From: an uncultured Bacteroidales bacterium
Lineage (GTDB): Bacteria; Bacteroidota; Bacteroidia; Bacteroidales; UBA932
DNA: 62,428 bases
Assembly (NCBI GenBank): GCA_946185205.1
Contig: CAMHIP010000002.1
Span: 1 to 62,428 of the forward strand
Reading direction: 5' to 3'
Part shown: one piece after another, positions 20,675 through 29,836 of the stretch
Layout of the letters: each line of letters opens with the position of its first letter
Numbering within the stretch: position 1 is the stretch's first letter
The notes under the pieces: generated by a model
What the model saw: the letters and a program-made list of their open reading frames with translations, nothing else
Database searches by the model: none
What the model was told of the DNA's origin: nothing
Position numbers and translations under genes: made by a program

Positions 20675-23600
20675 TCACTTCGGGCGCCGCAGGGCGAAGA
20701 CGGGGAGGAAGAAAAGCAGGGCGATGACGGAGAAGAGCAGGCCGGCGATGGTGCCGACGGCAAAAGCGAACCAGAAGACTTCGGAGGGGCCGTCGAACAG
20801 GAAGGGGATGAGGCCCAGGACCGTGGAAAGGATGGTCAGGGAGACGGGGCGGAGTTTGTGGCCGAAGGCGCGGAGCCATGGGCGGACAGATCCCCGGTCA
20901 AGCTGGGAATGACGGAGGTCAAGCCGGGGATGACGGAGGGAGAGCCACTCGGAGACGAGGTAGATGCCGGCGTTGACCGTGATGCCGCAAAGCATCACGA
21001 AAGCGGCGAAGCCCCCCTTGTCGAAAGTGAAGTCCGTCAGGCCGAAAGCCAGGAACAGCCCCACGAACGACAGCGGGATCATCAGGATGATCGCGAGCGG
21101 CAGCCGCAGGGAGTTGAAATGCACGGCGCAGATCACGAAGATGATGGCGATCACCAGCAGGATCAGCCAGGCGTAGTTCTGCCGGGCGTTGTAGTACCAG
21201 CCGCTGCGGTCGCTTGAGGCGCGGAATCCGATGGGCAGGACTTCGAGATTCATCCAGTCCACCGCCTCTTCGATCACCTTGCTTGCCAGCTGGTAGGAGC
21301 CGATGAAATTGAAACGCACCGTGACCGTGTAGGCCTGGTTCTCCTTCTGGATTGGCAGGCCCGTTCGGTCCTTGGAGATGCTTCCCACTTCGGAGAGCTT
21401 CATCTTCTGCTCCCCCGACACGGCCACGGCCGAATGGTCGATGTGCCAGAGGTCCAGTTCGTCCTTGGCCGAGGAGACCAGCCGCACGCCGACATAGCGT
21501 CCGTCCTGCGGGAGCCGCATCAGGGAGGCATCGTAGAGCGGCGACTGGAGCGCCGCGTAATAGGCGTACGGGCTGACGCCCCGGGCGGACAGCGCCTCGA
21601 AATCATAGCGCAGGTTGAACTCCGTGCGGGGCCGGTCGCTGTAGCCCGCGCCCCAGATTTCCGGGTCGGAGACACGCCGGATCCCGTTCAGGTAGGCAAT
21701 CAGCCGCTCTCCCCAGCCGATCAGTTCATCATAATTGTAGCCCGTCAGGGTGATGCTGTGCGAGCGGGAGTCCGTGACGATGTTGTTGTTGAAATAACTG
21801 TCGTCGATGCCGGATACGCTCCAGTTGGCCCCGCCGAAGTTGGCGGCCATCGATACAATATCCCCCTTGATGCGGGACGGCAGCCAGGTCCCCTCATACT
21901 CCGGTTTGAACCACACCGTAATGGACCCGTTGTTGTATGCCGTGATGCGTGTCTCGAAGACATCGATCTCCTCGAAATGAGCCAGATAGTTCTCCATGCT
22001 GCGCATCACATCGTCCAGTTGCTGCACGGTGCAGCCCTCCGGCATCCCGGCGCGGATCGACAGCTGCGGACGGGCGGGCTCCCGGTAGAAGTCGGACCGG
22101 CCCATCGCCTTGTGGAAAAGGCCGAAAGACGAACTCAGGATCTTATCGACCGTGCTCTTGTTGTCGGCATAGGGCTGCCAGCCCACGATCTTGTTGAGCA
22201 CCGTCTCATACCGCTTGAGCGGCGCCTTCGACTCATCGCCGAAGCGGGCGGGAAGCAGGCAGGTCGGGATGCCGAACAGCACGACCAGCAGCACGCCATA
22301 GACCCAGCGGTGGCGCATCCCCCAGCCGATATAGCGGCCGTAGGCGGCGCGGCGGCGTGCCACGCGCCGCAGCCGCTCCGGGCGCCGCATCCGCGCCCCG
22401 GCCGCCGCCACCGGGAAATAATCCAGCAGCGCGGGCACGAACAGCCAGGCCACCAGCAGCGACACGCACAGGTTGATCACGATCACCCAGGTGAAGTCCG
22501 TCAGGTTGGCCTTCTCCTGCTCGGGCATCAGCAGGATGACCAGCAGGGCGGCCACCGTGGTCATCACGGCGCAGAGCAGCGAGGGGAAGACCTTGCGGTC
22601 GCCGCAGCGGACATAGTGGTCGATCATCACGATGCTGTTGTCGATGATGATGCCCAGCGAGACCGTCACGCCGGCGAGCGTGTAGATATGGATCTGCAGC
22701 CCCAGGAAAAAATACAGGGCGACCGAGATCAGCAGGTTGACCGCCAGCGTGATGGCAATCACCAGCATATAGCGCCAGGAGCGCGTGCTCACCAGCACGA
22801 ACAGCAGCAGGATCAGCAGGCAGAGCGCCGTGCGGAAATAGATCCTGTCCAGCTCGTCCGAGATGTATTCCGAATAATCATAGCCCACCGACACGCCGAT
22901 CTCGGCCGGGAAACCGGCCTGCAGCTGCGCCATGCGGTCCTTGACCGCCTGCACGACGCCGAGCAGGTTGGCGTCGGCGCTCACCTCGACGGCCACCGTC
23001 AGGACGTTGAGCCCGTTCACGCGGTAGTAGGAATTCGGCAGTGCCTCCTGGTAGCGGAAACCGGCCAGCTCGCCCAGATGCACCACCCGCTCCCCCACCC
23101 GTTTCACGGGGATGGAGGCGAAATCCGGCTGCCGGTCGCTGCGCAGCCGCACCCCGAAGGCCTCCCCGCCGGTCTGCGTCGTGCCGACGATTTCCTCCGC
23201 GTATGCGTCCGAGAACGCCTGCCGGAGGTCCGCGGCCGTGATCCCGGACGCCGCCGCCCGGTCTGCGTAGAAGGTAATCACCCATTCGAAGGGCGTCTGC
23301 CCGTAGAAATCCACGCTGCTCACCCCCTCCACCGTGGAGAGCGGATAGAGCAGTTCCCGTTCGACGAAGTCGGCGATCTCCTGCGAAGGCAGGGCGCTGC
23401 GGATGCTGTAGGTGATGGCCGTCTGCGTCTTCTCGCCGCGCGCATTGAGCGAGATGGACGGATAGGTGCAGCCCTCCGGGAGCTTGGTCCAGAGGTTGCG
23501 GATCTGCGAAGCCACTTCGAAGCGCACGGCCTCCAGATCGGCGCGGCGGGCAGCCCGCACGGTCACGGAGCCGCTGCCGTCACGCGAGACGCTGCTCGTG

Positions 23601-23830
23601 GCCTCCACGGCGCGGATGGTGGAGAGCACGCCCTCCAGCTTGCTGGTGACCTCCGCCTCCACGATGCGCGCCGAAGCACCGGGATAGCTGTAGGAGACGG
23701 TGATGTTGTTCGACGCGGCGGTGGGATTGTACTGCACCTTCAGCCGCGGGAAGCAGGCGATGCCCACCACGGCCGCCACCGCCATCAGCAGCAGGACCGA
23801 GAACGACGATATGCCCCGGCGTTCCGCCAT
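20675..23830 (-). CDS. RND efflux permease, second of a tandem pair
   Basis: A 1051-aa inner-membrane proton/substrate antiporter subunit of a tripartite exporter. It has the two-fold RND layout: TM1 SSFSVLLLMAVAAVVGIACF, first periplasmic loop (SNNITVSYSYPGASARIVE), TM2-6 with IIIDNSIVMIDHYV in TM4, second loop and TM7-12. The TM10 region reads GITVNAGIYLVSEWL, without the charged residue often seen there. The following cytoplasmic loop contains a repeat-derived insertion (see 20890-20940). The start shares a TCA/CAT (ATGA) overlap with the stop of the other permease, so the two are coupled; heteromeric pairing like MdtB/MdtC is a fair inference. Confidence 0.92.
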   Translation of the reverse strand: MAERRGISSFSVLLLMAVAAVVGIACFPRLKVQYNPTAASNNITVSYSYPGASARIVEAEVTSKLEGVLSTIRAVEATSSVSRDGSGSVTVRAARRADLEAVRFEVASQIRNLWTKLPEGCTYPSISLNARGEKTQTAITYSIRSALPSQEIADFVERELLYPLSTVEGVSSVDFYGQTPFEWVITFYADRAAASGITAADLRQAFSDAYAEEIVGTTQTGGEAFGVRLRSDRQPDFASIPVKRVGERVVHLGELAGFRYQEALPNSYYRVNGLNVLTVAVEVSADANLLGVVQAVKDRMAQLQAGFPAEIGVSVGYDYSEYISDELDRIYFRTALCLLILLLFVLVSTRSWRYMLVIAITLAVNLLISVALYFFLGLQIHIYTLAGVTVSLGIIIDNSIVMIDHYVRCGDRKVFPSLLCAVMTTVAALLVILLMPEQEKANLTDFTWVIVINLCVSLLVAWLFVPALLDYFPVAAAGARMRRPERLRRVARRRAAYGRYIGWGMRHRWVYGVLLVVLFGIPTCLLPARFGDESKAPLKRYETVLNKIVGWQPYADNKSTVDKILSSSFGLFHKAMGRSDFYREPARPQLSIRAGMPEGCTVQQLDDVMRSMENYLAHFEEIDVFETRITAYNNGSITVWFKPEYEGTWLPSRIKGDIVSMAANFGGANWSVSGIDDSYFNNNIVTDSRSHSITLTGYNYDELIGWGERLIAYLNGIRRVSDPEIWGAGYSDRPRTEFNLRYDFEALSARGVSPYAYYAALQSPLYDASLMRLPQDGRYVGVRLVSSAKDELDLWHIDHSAVAVSGEQKMKLSEVGSISKDRTGLPIQKENQAYTVTVRFNFIGSYQLASKVIEEAVDWMNLEVLPIGFRASSDRSGWYYNARQNYAWLILLVIAIIFVICAVHFNSLRLPLAIILMIPLSFVGLFLAFGLTDFTFDKGGFAAFVMLCGITVNAGIYLVSEWLSLRHPRLDLRHSQLDRGSVRPWLRAFGHKLRPVSLTILSTVLGLIPFLFDGPSEVFWFAFAVGTIAGLLFSVIALLFFLPVFALRRPK
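20890..20940 (-). repeat. Dispersed short repeat inserted in frame in the RND gene
   Basis: Two back-to-back copies of a GTCAT-CC-GGCTTGACC-type motif (minus strand) add the residues LRHPRLDLRHSQLDRGS to the loop after TM10. The same kind of motif occurs at 25113-25147 and 29586-29620, outside RND context, so it is a dispersed element rather than family sequence. Confidence 0.7.
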
Positions 23831-26800
23831 CAGCGTACCTTCCGCTTATAGAGGACGGCATAGACCGTGGGCACGTAGAAGAGGCTCACGAGCGTGCCCG
23901 CCGCCATGCCCACGATGACCACGAGCGCCATCGGATACTGCAGGTCCGCGCCCATGTTGCCCCGCGAAAGGAAGGGCGCCACGGCGAGGATGGTGGTCAG
24001 AGAAGTCATCAGGATGGCCTTGAGCCGGCGATGGCCTGCTTCGTGTACGGCAGCCTCCACCTCCATCCCGGCGCGTACCAGGCGGTTGACGGTGTCGATC
24101 TTGAGGATGGAATCGTTGATCACGATGCCCGTGATCACCACCAGGCCGATCAGCGACATCATGTTGATGCTCACGCCCAGCAGCCACAGCACCGCAAGCG
24201 ACACGGCCAGGTCGATCACCACCTCGGAGAGGATGATGAAGGGCTGCAGGAGCGACTCGAACTGTGAGGCGAGGATGAGGAAAAGCAGCGCCAGGGCCAC
24301 CAGGAGCACCAGCAGCATCTGCCGCAGCATCCCGCGGTTGGTGAACCACGCCCCCGTGAAGGCGGCGTCGAAACCGGCCGGCCGGACGGCCCGGCGGATG
24401 GCCGCCATCGCCGCAGGCACCTCCCGCGCCGGGAGGTCCAGCGCGATCGGATAGTAGTTGCCGTCGTCGCCGGAGACCAGCGCCTTGAAATCCTGTTCGA
24501 ACGTCTGCCGCATCAGCGCCGAGGCCGGAATCTCCGTCTTCGTGCCGTCCGCCTGCGTCACGGACACGGTGGCGCTGGCGAGCAGCCGGGAGAGTTCCTG
24601 CGCATCCGTTCCCAGCACCACGGGCACCGAACGCGCACCCTGCACGATCTCGAAGAGGCGGTTGCCGTTGAGCGCGTTGCGCAGCACTTCCGTCAAGTCG
24701 GAGAAACGCACCCCGTAGAGGGCCATCCGCTCGGGATCGGACACATAGAGGACATCCTGCTTGAGGGGGATCCCGTCGATCTGCACACCGGGCAGGTCGG
24801 TGCGAACGGCGCCCAGGGCCTCTTCCACCCCGGCTACCGTCAGGCCTTCGCCCCCGGCGGGACGCAGGCGCGCGAGCAGCTGCGGCTCCCGCTCCGCGAA
24901 GACCATCTCGAAGATGTTGCCGCTGCTCCCCCAGGACTGGATGGCCGCAGGCCAGCGGCTCCGCACCAGCGCGGACAGCCGTTCCTGCAGGGCCGCCAGT
25001 TCGCGGGCGCTGCCGCAGCTCACGTAGAGCGAGGCTTCGCTCATCGACTGGTCCTCGCTGTGGCCCAGGACGAACTGGGGGACGCCGACGAGGGCGGTGG
25101 TGCGGGGAGATTCGCCGGTCATGCCGGCGAATGACGAGGAGGGGCCGGCGGATGCATCCTCCAGTGCCATCACCCGCGCCCGGTTCTGTTCCAGCGTGAT
25201 GTGCTCGTTCCAGTCGATATGCAGGATGGCGTCGGTGTAGGTGATCGGCGGGAGCTTCTCCTTGCGCATCCCCCACAGGCACACGGCCGCGAGCGCCGCG
25301 CAGCAGAGCGGCAGCGCCCAGGCGATCCAGCGGTGGCCGAGGTGCCAGCCCACCGTGCGGTCGTAGAGCCGCAGCGCGCCGCCGAAACGCAGGCGCGACA
25401 GGAAGGCGTTGGGCCGGAAGGCCGGGAGCCGCCTGTACAGCGCCCAGTAATAGACGGGCAGCACGAGCACCGTCACGCCATAGGAGACCAGCAGCACCGT
25501 GGTCACGGCCATGGCCTGGTCGTAGAAGAGCTGGCCTGCCAGGCCGTTCAGGAAAATCAGCGGGATGAACACCGCGCAGGTGGTCAGCACCGAGCTGAGC
25601 ATCGCCCCGCGCACCTCCTTCGTCCCCTCCACGACGGCTTCGCGCAGCCCCTCGCCCCGCTGCCAGCGCGCCGTAATGTTGTCCGTCAGGACGATGGTGT
25701 TGTCCACCATCATGCCCACGCCCAGCAGCAGGCCGGACAGCGATATGATATTGATGGACAGACCGATGACATAGAAGACGAAGAACGACACCACCAGCGA
25801 CACCGGGATGGTGAGTGCCACCAGCAGCGGCGAGCGCAGGTCCTTCATGAAGAAGAAGATCACCACGATGTCCAGCAAGATGGCGAGCAGGATGTTGAGC
25901 AGCAGGTTGCGGATCGAGTAGTCCAGCAGTTCCGTCTGGTCGCGGGACACGGCGAACTCCATTTGCGGATAGTCCTCGCGGAAGTGCTCCAGCTGCTCCG
26001 CGATGCCCTTCTTGAGCGCGGCCATGCGCGCCTCGCCCTGCTTGATCACGGCGAGCGTGACGGCATCCTTGCCGTCACTGCGGGAGAGGCCCGTGCGGGG
26101 CGCCTCGCGCTCCTCCACCCGCGCCACGTCCCCGACCTGCAGGACGCGCTCCCCCGCCCGGAACCACACGCCCGCGATGTCCTCGCGCGAAGCGGCGAAG
26201 GAGCGGAAACGGACGTTGTAGTGGTACTCGCCGTCGCGAATGGTGAGGTTGGAAAGGGTCACGTTGGCCGAGGAGACGAGCTGCTCGAACTGCGGGAGGC
26301 TCAACCCCAGCCGCGCGAGCGCCTCGGGATCCGGTATCACAAGGATCTCCCGCTCCGCCCCGCCGCTCAGATCGACCATCGCCACCTCGGGCAACTGCTC
26401 GATGCGCTTGGCAATCACGTCGCGGGCGAATTCGCTCATCCGGAGGAAATCCCCTCCGGCGTCCTTCAGCGTCATGTTGATGAAGAAGGCCGGGATGTCC
26501 GTGGCGCTGGCCTTGAACACCTTGGGCCGGTCGATGCGCGGGAGCGAGCCCATCGCGCGGTCGATCTTCTCATTGACTTCGATGTAGAAATAGTCGATGT
26601 CGCGCCCCTCCTCGAAAGAGAGCGTCATCACGGCGCTGCCGTCGCGCGCCTCGCTGCGGATGTCCTTGAGGTGAGCGATCTGCACGAGGCTCTGCCGCAG
26701 GGGCTTCACCACGGCGTCGTCCAGCTCGCGCGCCGACAGGTCGGCGGCGCTCACCTGCACGGTCACGTAGGGGATGTCCACGTCCGGAATCAGCGACACG

Positions 26801-26892
26801 GGCAGCCGCCCGATGCCCACGCAGCCCAGCACGACGAGCACCAGCAGGATCATCGTCACGGAGACGGGACGGTCCAGGAGCCGGTTCAGCAT
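23830..26892 (-). CDS. RND efflux permease, first of a tandem pair
   Basis: A 1020-aa permease of the AcrB/HAE superfamily: TM1 RPVSVTMILLVLVVLGCVGIG, periplasmic loop 1 (DVDIPYVTVQVSAADLSARELDDAVVKPL), TM4 GMMVDNTIVLTDNI, large loop 2, TM10 GIVINDSILKIDTVN. Loop 2 contains a repeat-derived stretch GPSSSFAGMTGESPRTT near residue 585. Only one adaptor and one outer-membrane factor accompany the two permeases, which supports a shared, possibly hetero-trimeric pump. Gap to the adaptor gene is 4 nt. Confidence 0.93.
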   Translation of the reverse strand: MLNRLLDRPVSVTMILLVLVVLGCVGIGRLPVSLIPDVDIPYVTVQVSAADLSARELDDAVVKPLRQSLVQIAHLKDIRSEARDGSAVMTLSFEEGRDIDYFYIEVNEKIDRAMGSLPRIDRPKVFKASATDIPAFFINMTLKDAGGDFLRMSEFARDVIAKRIEQLPEVAMVDLSGGAEREILVIPDPEALARLGLSLPQFEQLVSSANVTLSNLTIRDGEYHYNVRFRSFAASREDIAGVWFRAGERVLQVGDVARVEEREAPRTGLSRSDGKDAVTLAVIKQGEARMAALKKGIAEQLEHFREDYPQMEFAVSRDQTELLDYSIRNLLLNILLAILLDIVVIFFFMKDLRSPLLVALTIPVSLVVSFFVFYVIGLSINIISLSGLLLGVGMMVDNTIVLTDNITARWQRGEGLREAVVEGTKEVRGAMLSSVLTTCAVFIPLIFLNGLAGQLFYDQAMAVTTVLLVSYGVTVLVLPVYYWALYRRLPAFRPNAFLSRLRFGGALRLYDRTVGWHLGHRWIAWALPLCCAALAAVCLWGMRKEKLPPITYTDAILHIDWNEHITLEQNRARVMALEDASAGPSSSFAGMTGESPRTTALVGVPQFVLGHSEDQSMSEASLYVSCGSARELAALQERLSALVRSRWPAAIQSWGSSGNIFEMVFAEREPQLLARLRPAGGEGLTVAGVEEALGAVRTDLPGVQIDGIPLKQDVLYVSDPERMALYGVRFSDLTEVLRNALNGNRLFEIVQGARSVPVVLGTDAQELSRLLASATVSVTQADGTKTEIPASALMRQTFEQDFKALVSGDDGNYYPIALDLPAREVPAAMAAIRRAVRPAGFDAAFTGAWFTNRGMLRQMLLVLLVALALLFLILASQFESLLQPFIILSEVVIDLAVSLAVLWLLGVSINMMSLIGLVVITGIVINDSILKIDTVNRLVRAGMEVEAAVHEAGHRRLKAILMTSLTTILAVAPFLSRGNMGADLQYPMALVVIVGMAAGTLVSLFYVPTVYAVLYKRKVR
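25113..25147 (-). repeat. Dispersed short repeat inserted in frame in the first RND gene
   Basis: On the minus strand the motif CGTCATTCGCCGGCATGACC then GGCGAATCTCC, an imperfect inverted repeat of the widespread FAGMT-encoding type, interrupts the periplasmic loop coding sequence without breaking the frame. Confidence 0.7.
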
Positions 26893-26896
26893 ACGC

Positions 26897-27976
26897 TTAC
26901 GGCTGCTTCACGACGACCCGGGAGCCGTCGGCAAGGTTGAGGTTGCCCGAGACGATCACCTCGTCGCCCTCCTCCAGCGTGGCGCCGCGGTCGGTGTTGG
27001 CCGTGACGGCATAGCTGTCGCTGTTGGCGAGCAGGGTGTGGACATAGACCCATTCGGCCTTGCCGTCGCGGTGCCGGAAGAGGACCTCCAACCCGTCGCG
27101 GATCACCACCGCGCTCTTGGGCACCACCAGCTGGCGGGGCGCATCGCGGTCCACCGTGACCCGCACGTTCATCCCGTCCAGCAGACCCCTACCCCCGGGG
27201 ATTGAGGCCGTGACCGTGATCTGGCCGTTTTTGTCAATGGTCGGGTTGATGCTCCTGATGCGTCCGGAGAAGCTCCTTTCCTGTCCGAAAGGCACGACAT
27301 GCACGGCCAGGCCTCGCTCCAGGAAGCCGTATTCCGATTCCAGGGCGGAGAAAGCCACGTCGAAACTCCCGTCGCCGATCAGGGTGCAGAAGGGCTCCGA
27401 GCCCGTCCGGTCCCAGCGGTTCAGCTTGAGGTCGGCCACCTTGCCCCCGAACGGGGCGCGCAGCACCGTCCCCGCCAGGGCCCGCTGCGCCTTGGCATAG
27501 GCGTTGCGGGCGGCGCTGTAGCCGGAACGGATCCCGGCAAGGTCCCGCACGTCAGCGGGCACGGAAGCGGAATCGGCGACCGCCCAGCCCAGACCCGCCA
27601 GCACGTCGAGGTATTCCAGGCGCGTGCGCTCCAGCTCGATCCGAGCGGACTCGAGCGCCGTGCGCTGCTCCGCGTCATCCAGCCGGGCCAGCACGGCGCC
27701 GCGGGCCACGGACGAGCCGTTCTGCACCGGGAGCTCCACGATCTGGCCGCTCTCGGCGAAATAGAGCGCACTGCGCTGCGCGGCCGCCAGCTTGCCGTTG
27801 GCGACCAGCTGCATCGGGAAGGTCTGACGACGGAGCGTCACCACCTCCACCTCGTTGACTTCTGGGGTATAGACGAGTTTCGAGGCATCCGCCGGATCCT
27901 CCGTCCGCGGGCCCTTGCAGGCCGGCAGGCACAGGGCGGCAAGCGCCAGAAAACCGATTAAACTTCTTGTTTTCAT
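26897..27976 (-). CDS. RND periplasmic adaptor (membrane fusion lipoprotein)
   Basis: A 359-aa HlyD/AcrA-type adaptor linking the RND permeases to the outer-membrane factor. Lipobox ALCLPAC (Cys about 20); lipoyl half-motifs ESGQIVELPVQNGSSVARGAVLARLDD and TVLRAPFGGKVADLKLN flank a short coiled-coil hairpin; beta-barrel and membrane-proximal domains follow (GRIRSINPTIDKNGQITVTASIP, GMNVRVTV). Length is normal. It lies 1 nt after the tolC-like gene. Confidence 0.92.
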   Translation of the reverse strand: MKTRSLIGFLALAALCLPACKGPRTEDPADASKLVYTPEVNEVEVVTLRRQTFPMQLVANGKLAAAQRSALYFAESGQIVELPVQNGSSVARGAVLARLDDAEQRTALESARIELERTRLEYLDVLAGLGWAVADSASVPADVRDLAGIRSGYSAARNAYAKAQRALAGTVLRAPFGGKVADLKLNRWDRTGSEPFCTLIGDGSFDVAFSALESEYGFLERGLAVHVVPFGQERSFSGRIRSINPTIDKNGQITVTASIPGGRGLLDGMNVRVTVDRDAPRQLVVPKSAVVIRDGLEVLFRHRDGKAEWVYVHTLLANSDSYAVTANTDRGATLEEGDEVIVSGNLNLADGSRVVVKQP

Positions 27977-27977
27977 G

Positions 27978-29450
27978 CTATTGCGTCATTTCTTCGTAAT
28001 CCACGGTCAGGTCGTCCCCCGCGAGGAAGTCGTAAAGCGTGAGTTTGCGCAGGGTGTAGTAGCAGGTCCAGAAGCTGGACAGGTCCCGGATGTATTTCTG
28101 CACCGCGTTGTCGCTCTCCGTCCGGGCCGTGTTGAGATCCGTGACGGAGGCTTTGCCGCTGCGGAAACGGTCCATCACCAGCGCATAGCGCTCCTGGGCA
28201 ATGGCGGAGGCGCGCCGGGACACGTCGCACAGCTGCCGCTGGTTGTTGAACTGGCCCACGGCCGTGTAGAGACTGATGCGCTTGTCATTTTCGGCCTGCT
28301 CCACCTGCGCCTTCACCACCTCGGCGGCCGCCTCGGCTTTCTTGACGCGGCCCTTGCCTTCGCCCCAGTCCAGGATCGGGACCGAGAAGGTCAGGCCCAC
28401 CACCTCCTGGTCCAGCAGGTCGCGATAGACGCCCTGCAGCTCCGGAGCCGTCTTCGAGAGGCCGAAACGGGCGTTCAGCTGCATCGTGATGCCGCGGGCG
28501 GCCTTCGCCTGGGCGATGGCCGACTCGGCGTTCAGCAGGCTGATGTCATTCTCGAAGTGGAAGGAGGAATTCTCGGACGCCTTGCGCAGCACCAGCTCGT
28601 AGTCCATCAGCACGGCGGGGAGATCTTCTTCCAGCACCGTCTGCACCTGCCGGGTCTCGTCCAGTCCCAGCAGCGAGTTGAGCTGCATCTGCGCCTGGCG
28701 CAGGGCGACATGATCCTCATTGATTGCGATGCTGTCGGAGAGCTGGCGCAACTCCAGCTGGAGGTATTCATCACGCGTGATGCTCCCCAGCGCGAGGCGC
28801 TCCCGGGCGATGGCGAGCATCCGGGAGGTGTTGTCGTAGTTGGTCAGGGCCACGTCGTGGAGTTTCTGCGCTTCCATCACGCCGAAGTAGCACTCCACCG
28901 CCCGCAAGGTCACTTCCTCCATCGACTCCAGGTAGGTCCGCTTCGCCCGCTCATACTCCTTCGGGGAGATGAGCCTGTCCCACTTGAACTGGTTGTAGGC
29001 AAAGAGCGGCTGGCTGTAGGAGAGCGTCACCGGCTGGGCGTACCAGGTCTTGCCGCCCGAGGCGAACTGGTCGATGCGCGTGAGGTCGGTGTAAAGCGAG
29101 AGGGTGCCGCCGGTAAAGGTGATGTTCTGCCGGGCGCGCAGGCCCAGGCTGTTCTCCATGCTGTAGTTGGGCGTATAGAGGAGTTCGCCCGAGTTCGGGT
29201 CCTGCAGCAGGCGCAGGGACCGGTCGAAACTGCCCAGCGTGCCGTAGAGCGAGAGCGAGGGCAGCCGGCTCGCCTGGTAGGCGCGCCAGGCCCAGTAGTC
29301 GGACACGAAGGCGGCGCGCGCCTGCAGCGCCGGCACGGACTGCGTCCGGGCCGCGCCGATGACCTCGGAGAGGGTCATCGGCTGCGCCGCCGCCCCGATA
29401 CACAGCACAGCCCCGGCGACCAAGGGCAGAAGATGCTTCTTTATCATCAT
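27978..29450 (-). CDS. TolC-family outer membrane efflux protein
   Basis: A 490-aa outer-membrane factor, first gene of the efflux operon. Signal peptide ends about GAAA, leaving QPMTLSEVIGAAR, the usual first helix of the family. Two copies of the coiled-coil repeat with PF02321-type helices are visible (SLNLLN-like pattern in ISLLNAESAIAQAKAARGI and MDRFRSGKASVTDLNTARTESD). Start at 29450 (MMIKK) or 29447 cannot be separated. Confidence 0.92.
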   Translation of the reverse strand: MMIKKHLLPLVAGAVLCIGAAAQPMTLSEVIGAARTQSVPALQARAAFVSDYWAWRAYQASRLPSLSLYGTLGSFDRSLRLLQDPNSGELLYTPNYSMENSLGLRARQNITFTGGTLSLYTDLTRIDQFASGGKTWYAQPVTLSYSQPLFAYNQFKWDRLISPKEYERAKRTYLESMEEVTLRAVECYFGVMEAQKLHDVALTNYDNTSRMLAIARERLALGSITRDEYLQLELRQLSDSIAINEDHVALRQAQMQLNSLLGLDETRQVQTVLEEDLPAVLMDYELVLRKASENSSFHFENDISLLNAESAIAQAKAARGITMQLNARFGLSKTAPELQGVYRDLLDQEVVGLTFSVPILDWGEGKGRVKKAEAAAEVVKAQVEQAENDKRISLYTAVGQFNNQRQLCDVSRRASAIAQERYALVMDRFRSGKASVTDLNTARTESDNAVQKYIRDLSSFWTCYYTLRKLTLYDFLAGDDLTVDYEEMTQ

Positions 29451-29497
29451 CTATCAGACGTTTAATGTAGCCGGAAAGTTACCATTCTGTTCCGAAA

Positions 29498-29505
29498 CAA
29501 ATATA
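29498..29505 (-). promoter_or_regulatory. -7 element of the efflux operon
   Basis: TATATTTG on the minus strand 47 nt before the tolC-like start. A convincing -33 TTG at the right spacing is absent. The inverted repeat at 29525-29540 lies 20 nt upstream of it, where a repressor or activator could act. Confidence 0.5.
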
Positions 29506-29524
29506 GCAAAAAAAATATTACAAG

Positions 29525-29540
29525 AACTAAAAAATTAGTT
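29525..29540. promoter_or_regulatory. Candidate operator AACTAA-N4-TTAGTT
   Basis: Perfect 6-bp inverted repeat separated by AAAA, upstream of the efflux operon -7 element. Similar one-sided TTAGTT sequences follow A-tracts at 36814-36826, 39737-39749 and 41205-41217, near the blaI-M56 genes. Binding by the BlaI homologue is only a guess from this similarity. Confidence 0.35.
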
Positions 29541-29546
29541 TCATCT

Positions 29547-29822
29547 TCAGAACCCCGGCACGATCCCGACCACGAAATCCGCCGGCACACTCTCCGTCAT
29601 TCCGGGCTTGACCCGGAATCTCATCAACCACCCCACCGCCATCACGCAGGCAATGAACCCACCGAACGGGCCAGGGTTGTTGAAGTGTCCCGTCAATGCA
29701 AACAGCGCGTGCCGCGAACTCCGCCAGCCCAGCACCTGCAGCAGACCGTAGCCCGACTCCGCGATGGCCCAGAGGCAAAGTGCTGCCACTGCAGAGGAAC
29801 ATAGGACATGCCACCTTTTCAT
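29547..29822 (-). pseudogene. Truncated O-antigen-ligase-like gene
   Basis: The 91-codon frame begins with a hydrophobic segment and then ALFALTGHFNNPGPFGGFIACV, the strongly conserved signature of Bacteroidetes O-antigen ligase/polymerase-like membrane proteins (TGxFxNPGPxxGxLA). Full members have 400-800 residues and about 12 membrane spans; here the match stops at VGWLMR and runs into a dispersed repeat that encodes FRVKPGMTES, followed by unrelated residues and a stop. It is best read as a 5' remnant. It starts 14 nt after the preceding gene. Confidence 0.65.
29586..29620 (+). repeat. Dispersed short repeat at the break of the ligase remnant
   Basis: Plus strand GTCATTCCGGGCTTGACCCG then GAATCTCATC, an imperfect inverted repeat (CATTCCGGG / CCCGGAATC) of the common VIPGLTRNL-type element. 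It marks the point at which similarity to the O-antigen ligase family ends. Confidence 0.7.
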
Positions 29823-29836
29823 TTTCCCTCGCTAAA

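Noticed and set aside
21434..23851. Open frame of 805 codons antisense to the RND permease
   Set aside because: Low-complexity H/Q/R-rich translation opposite a clear RND gene.
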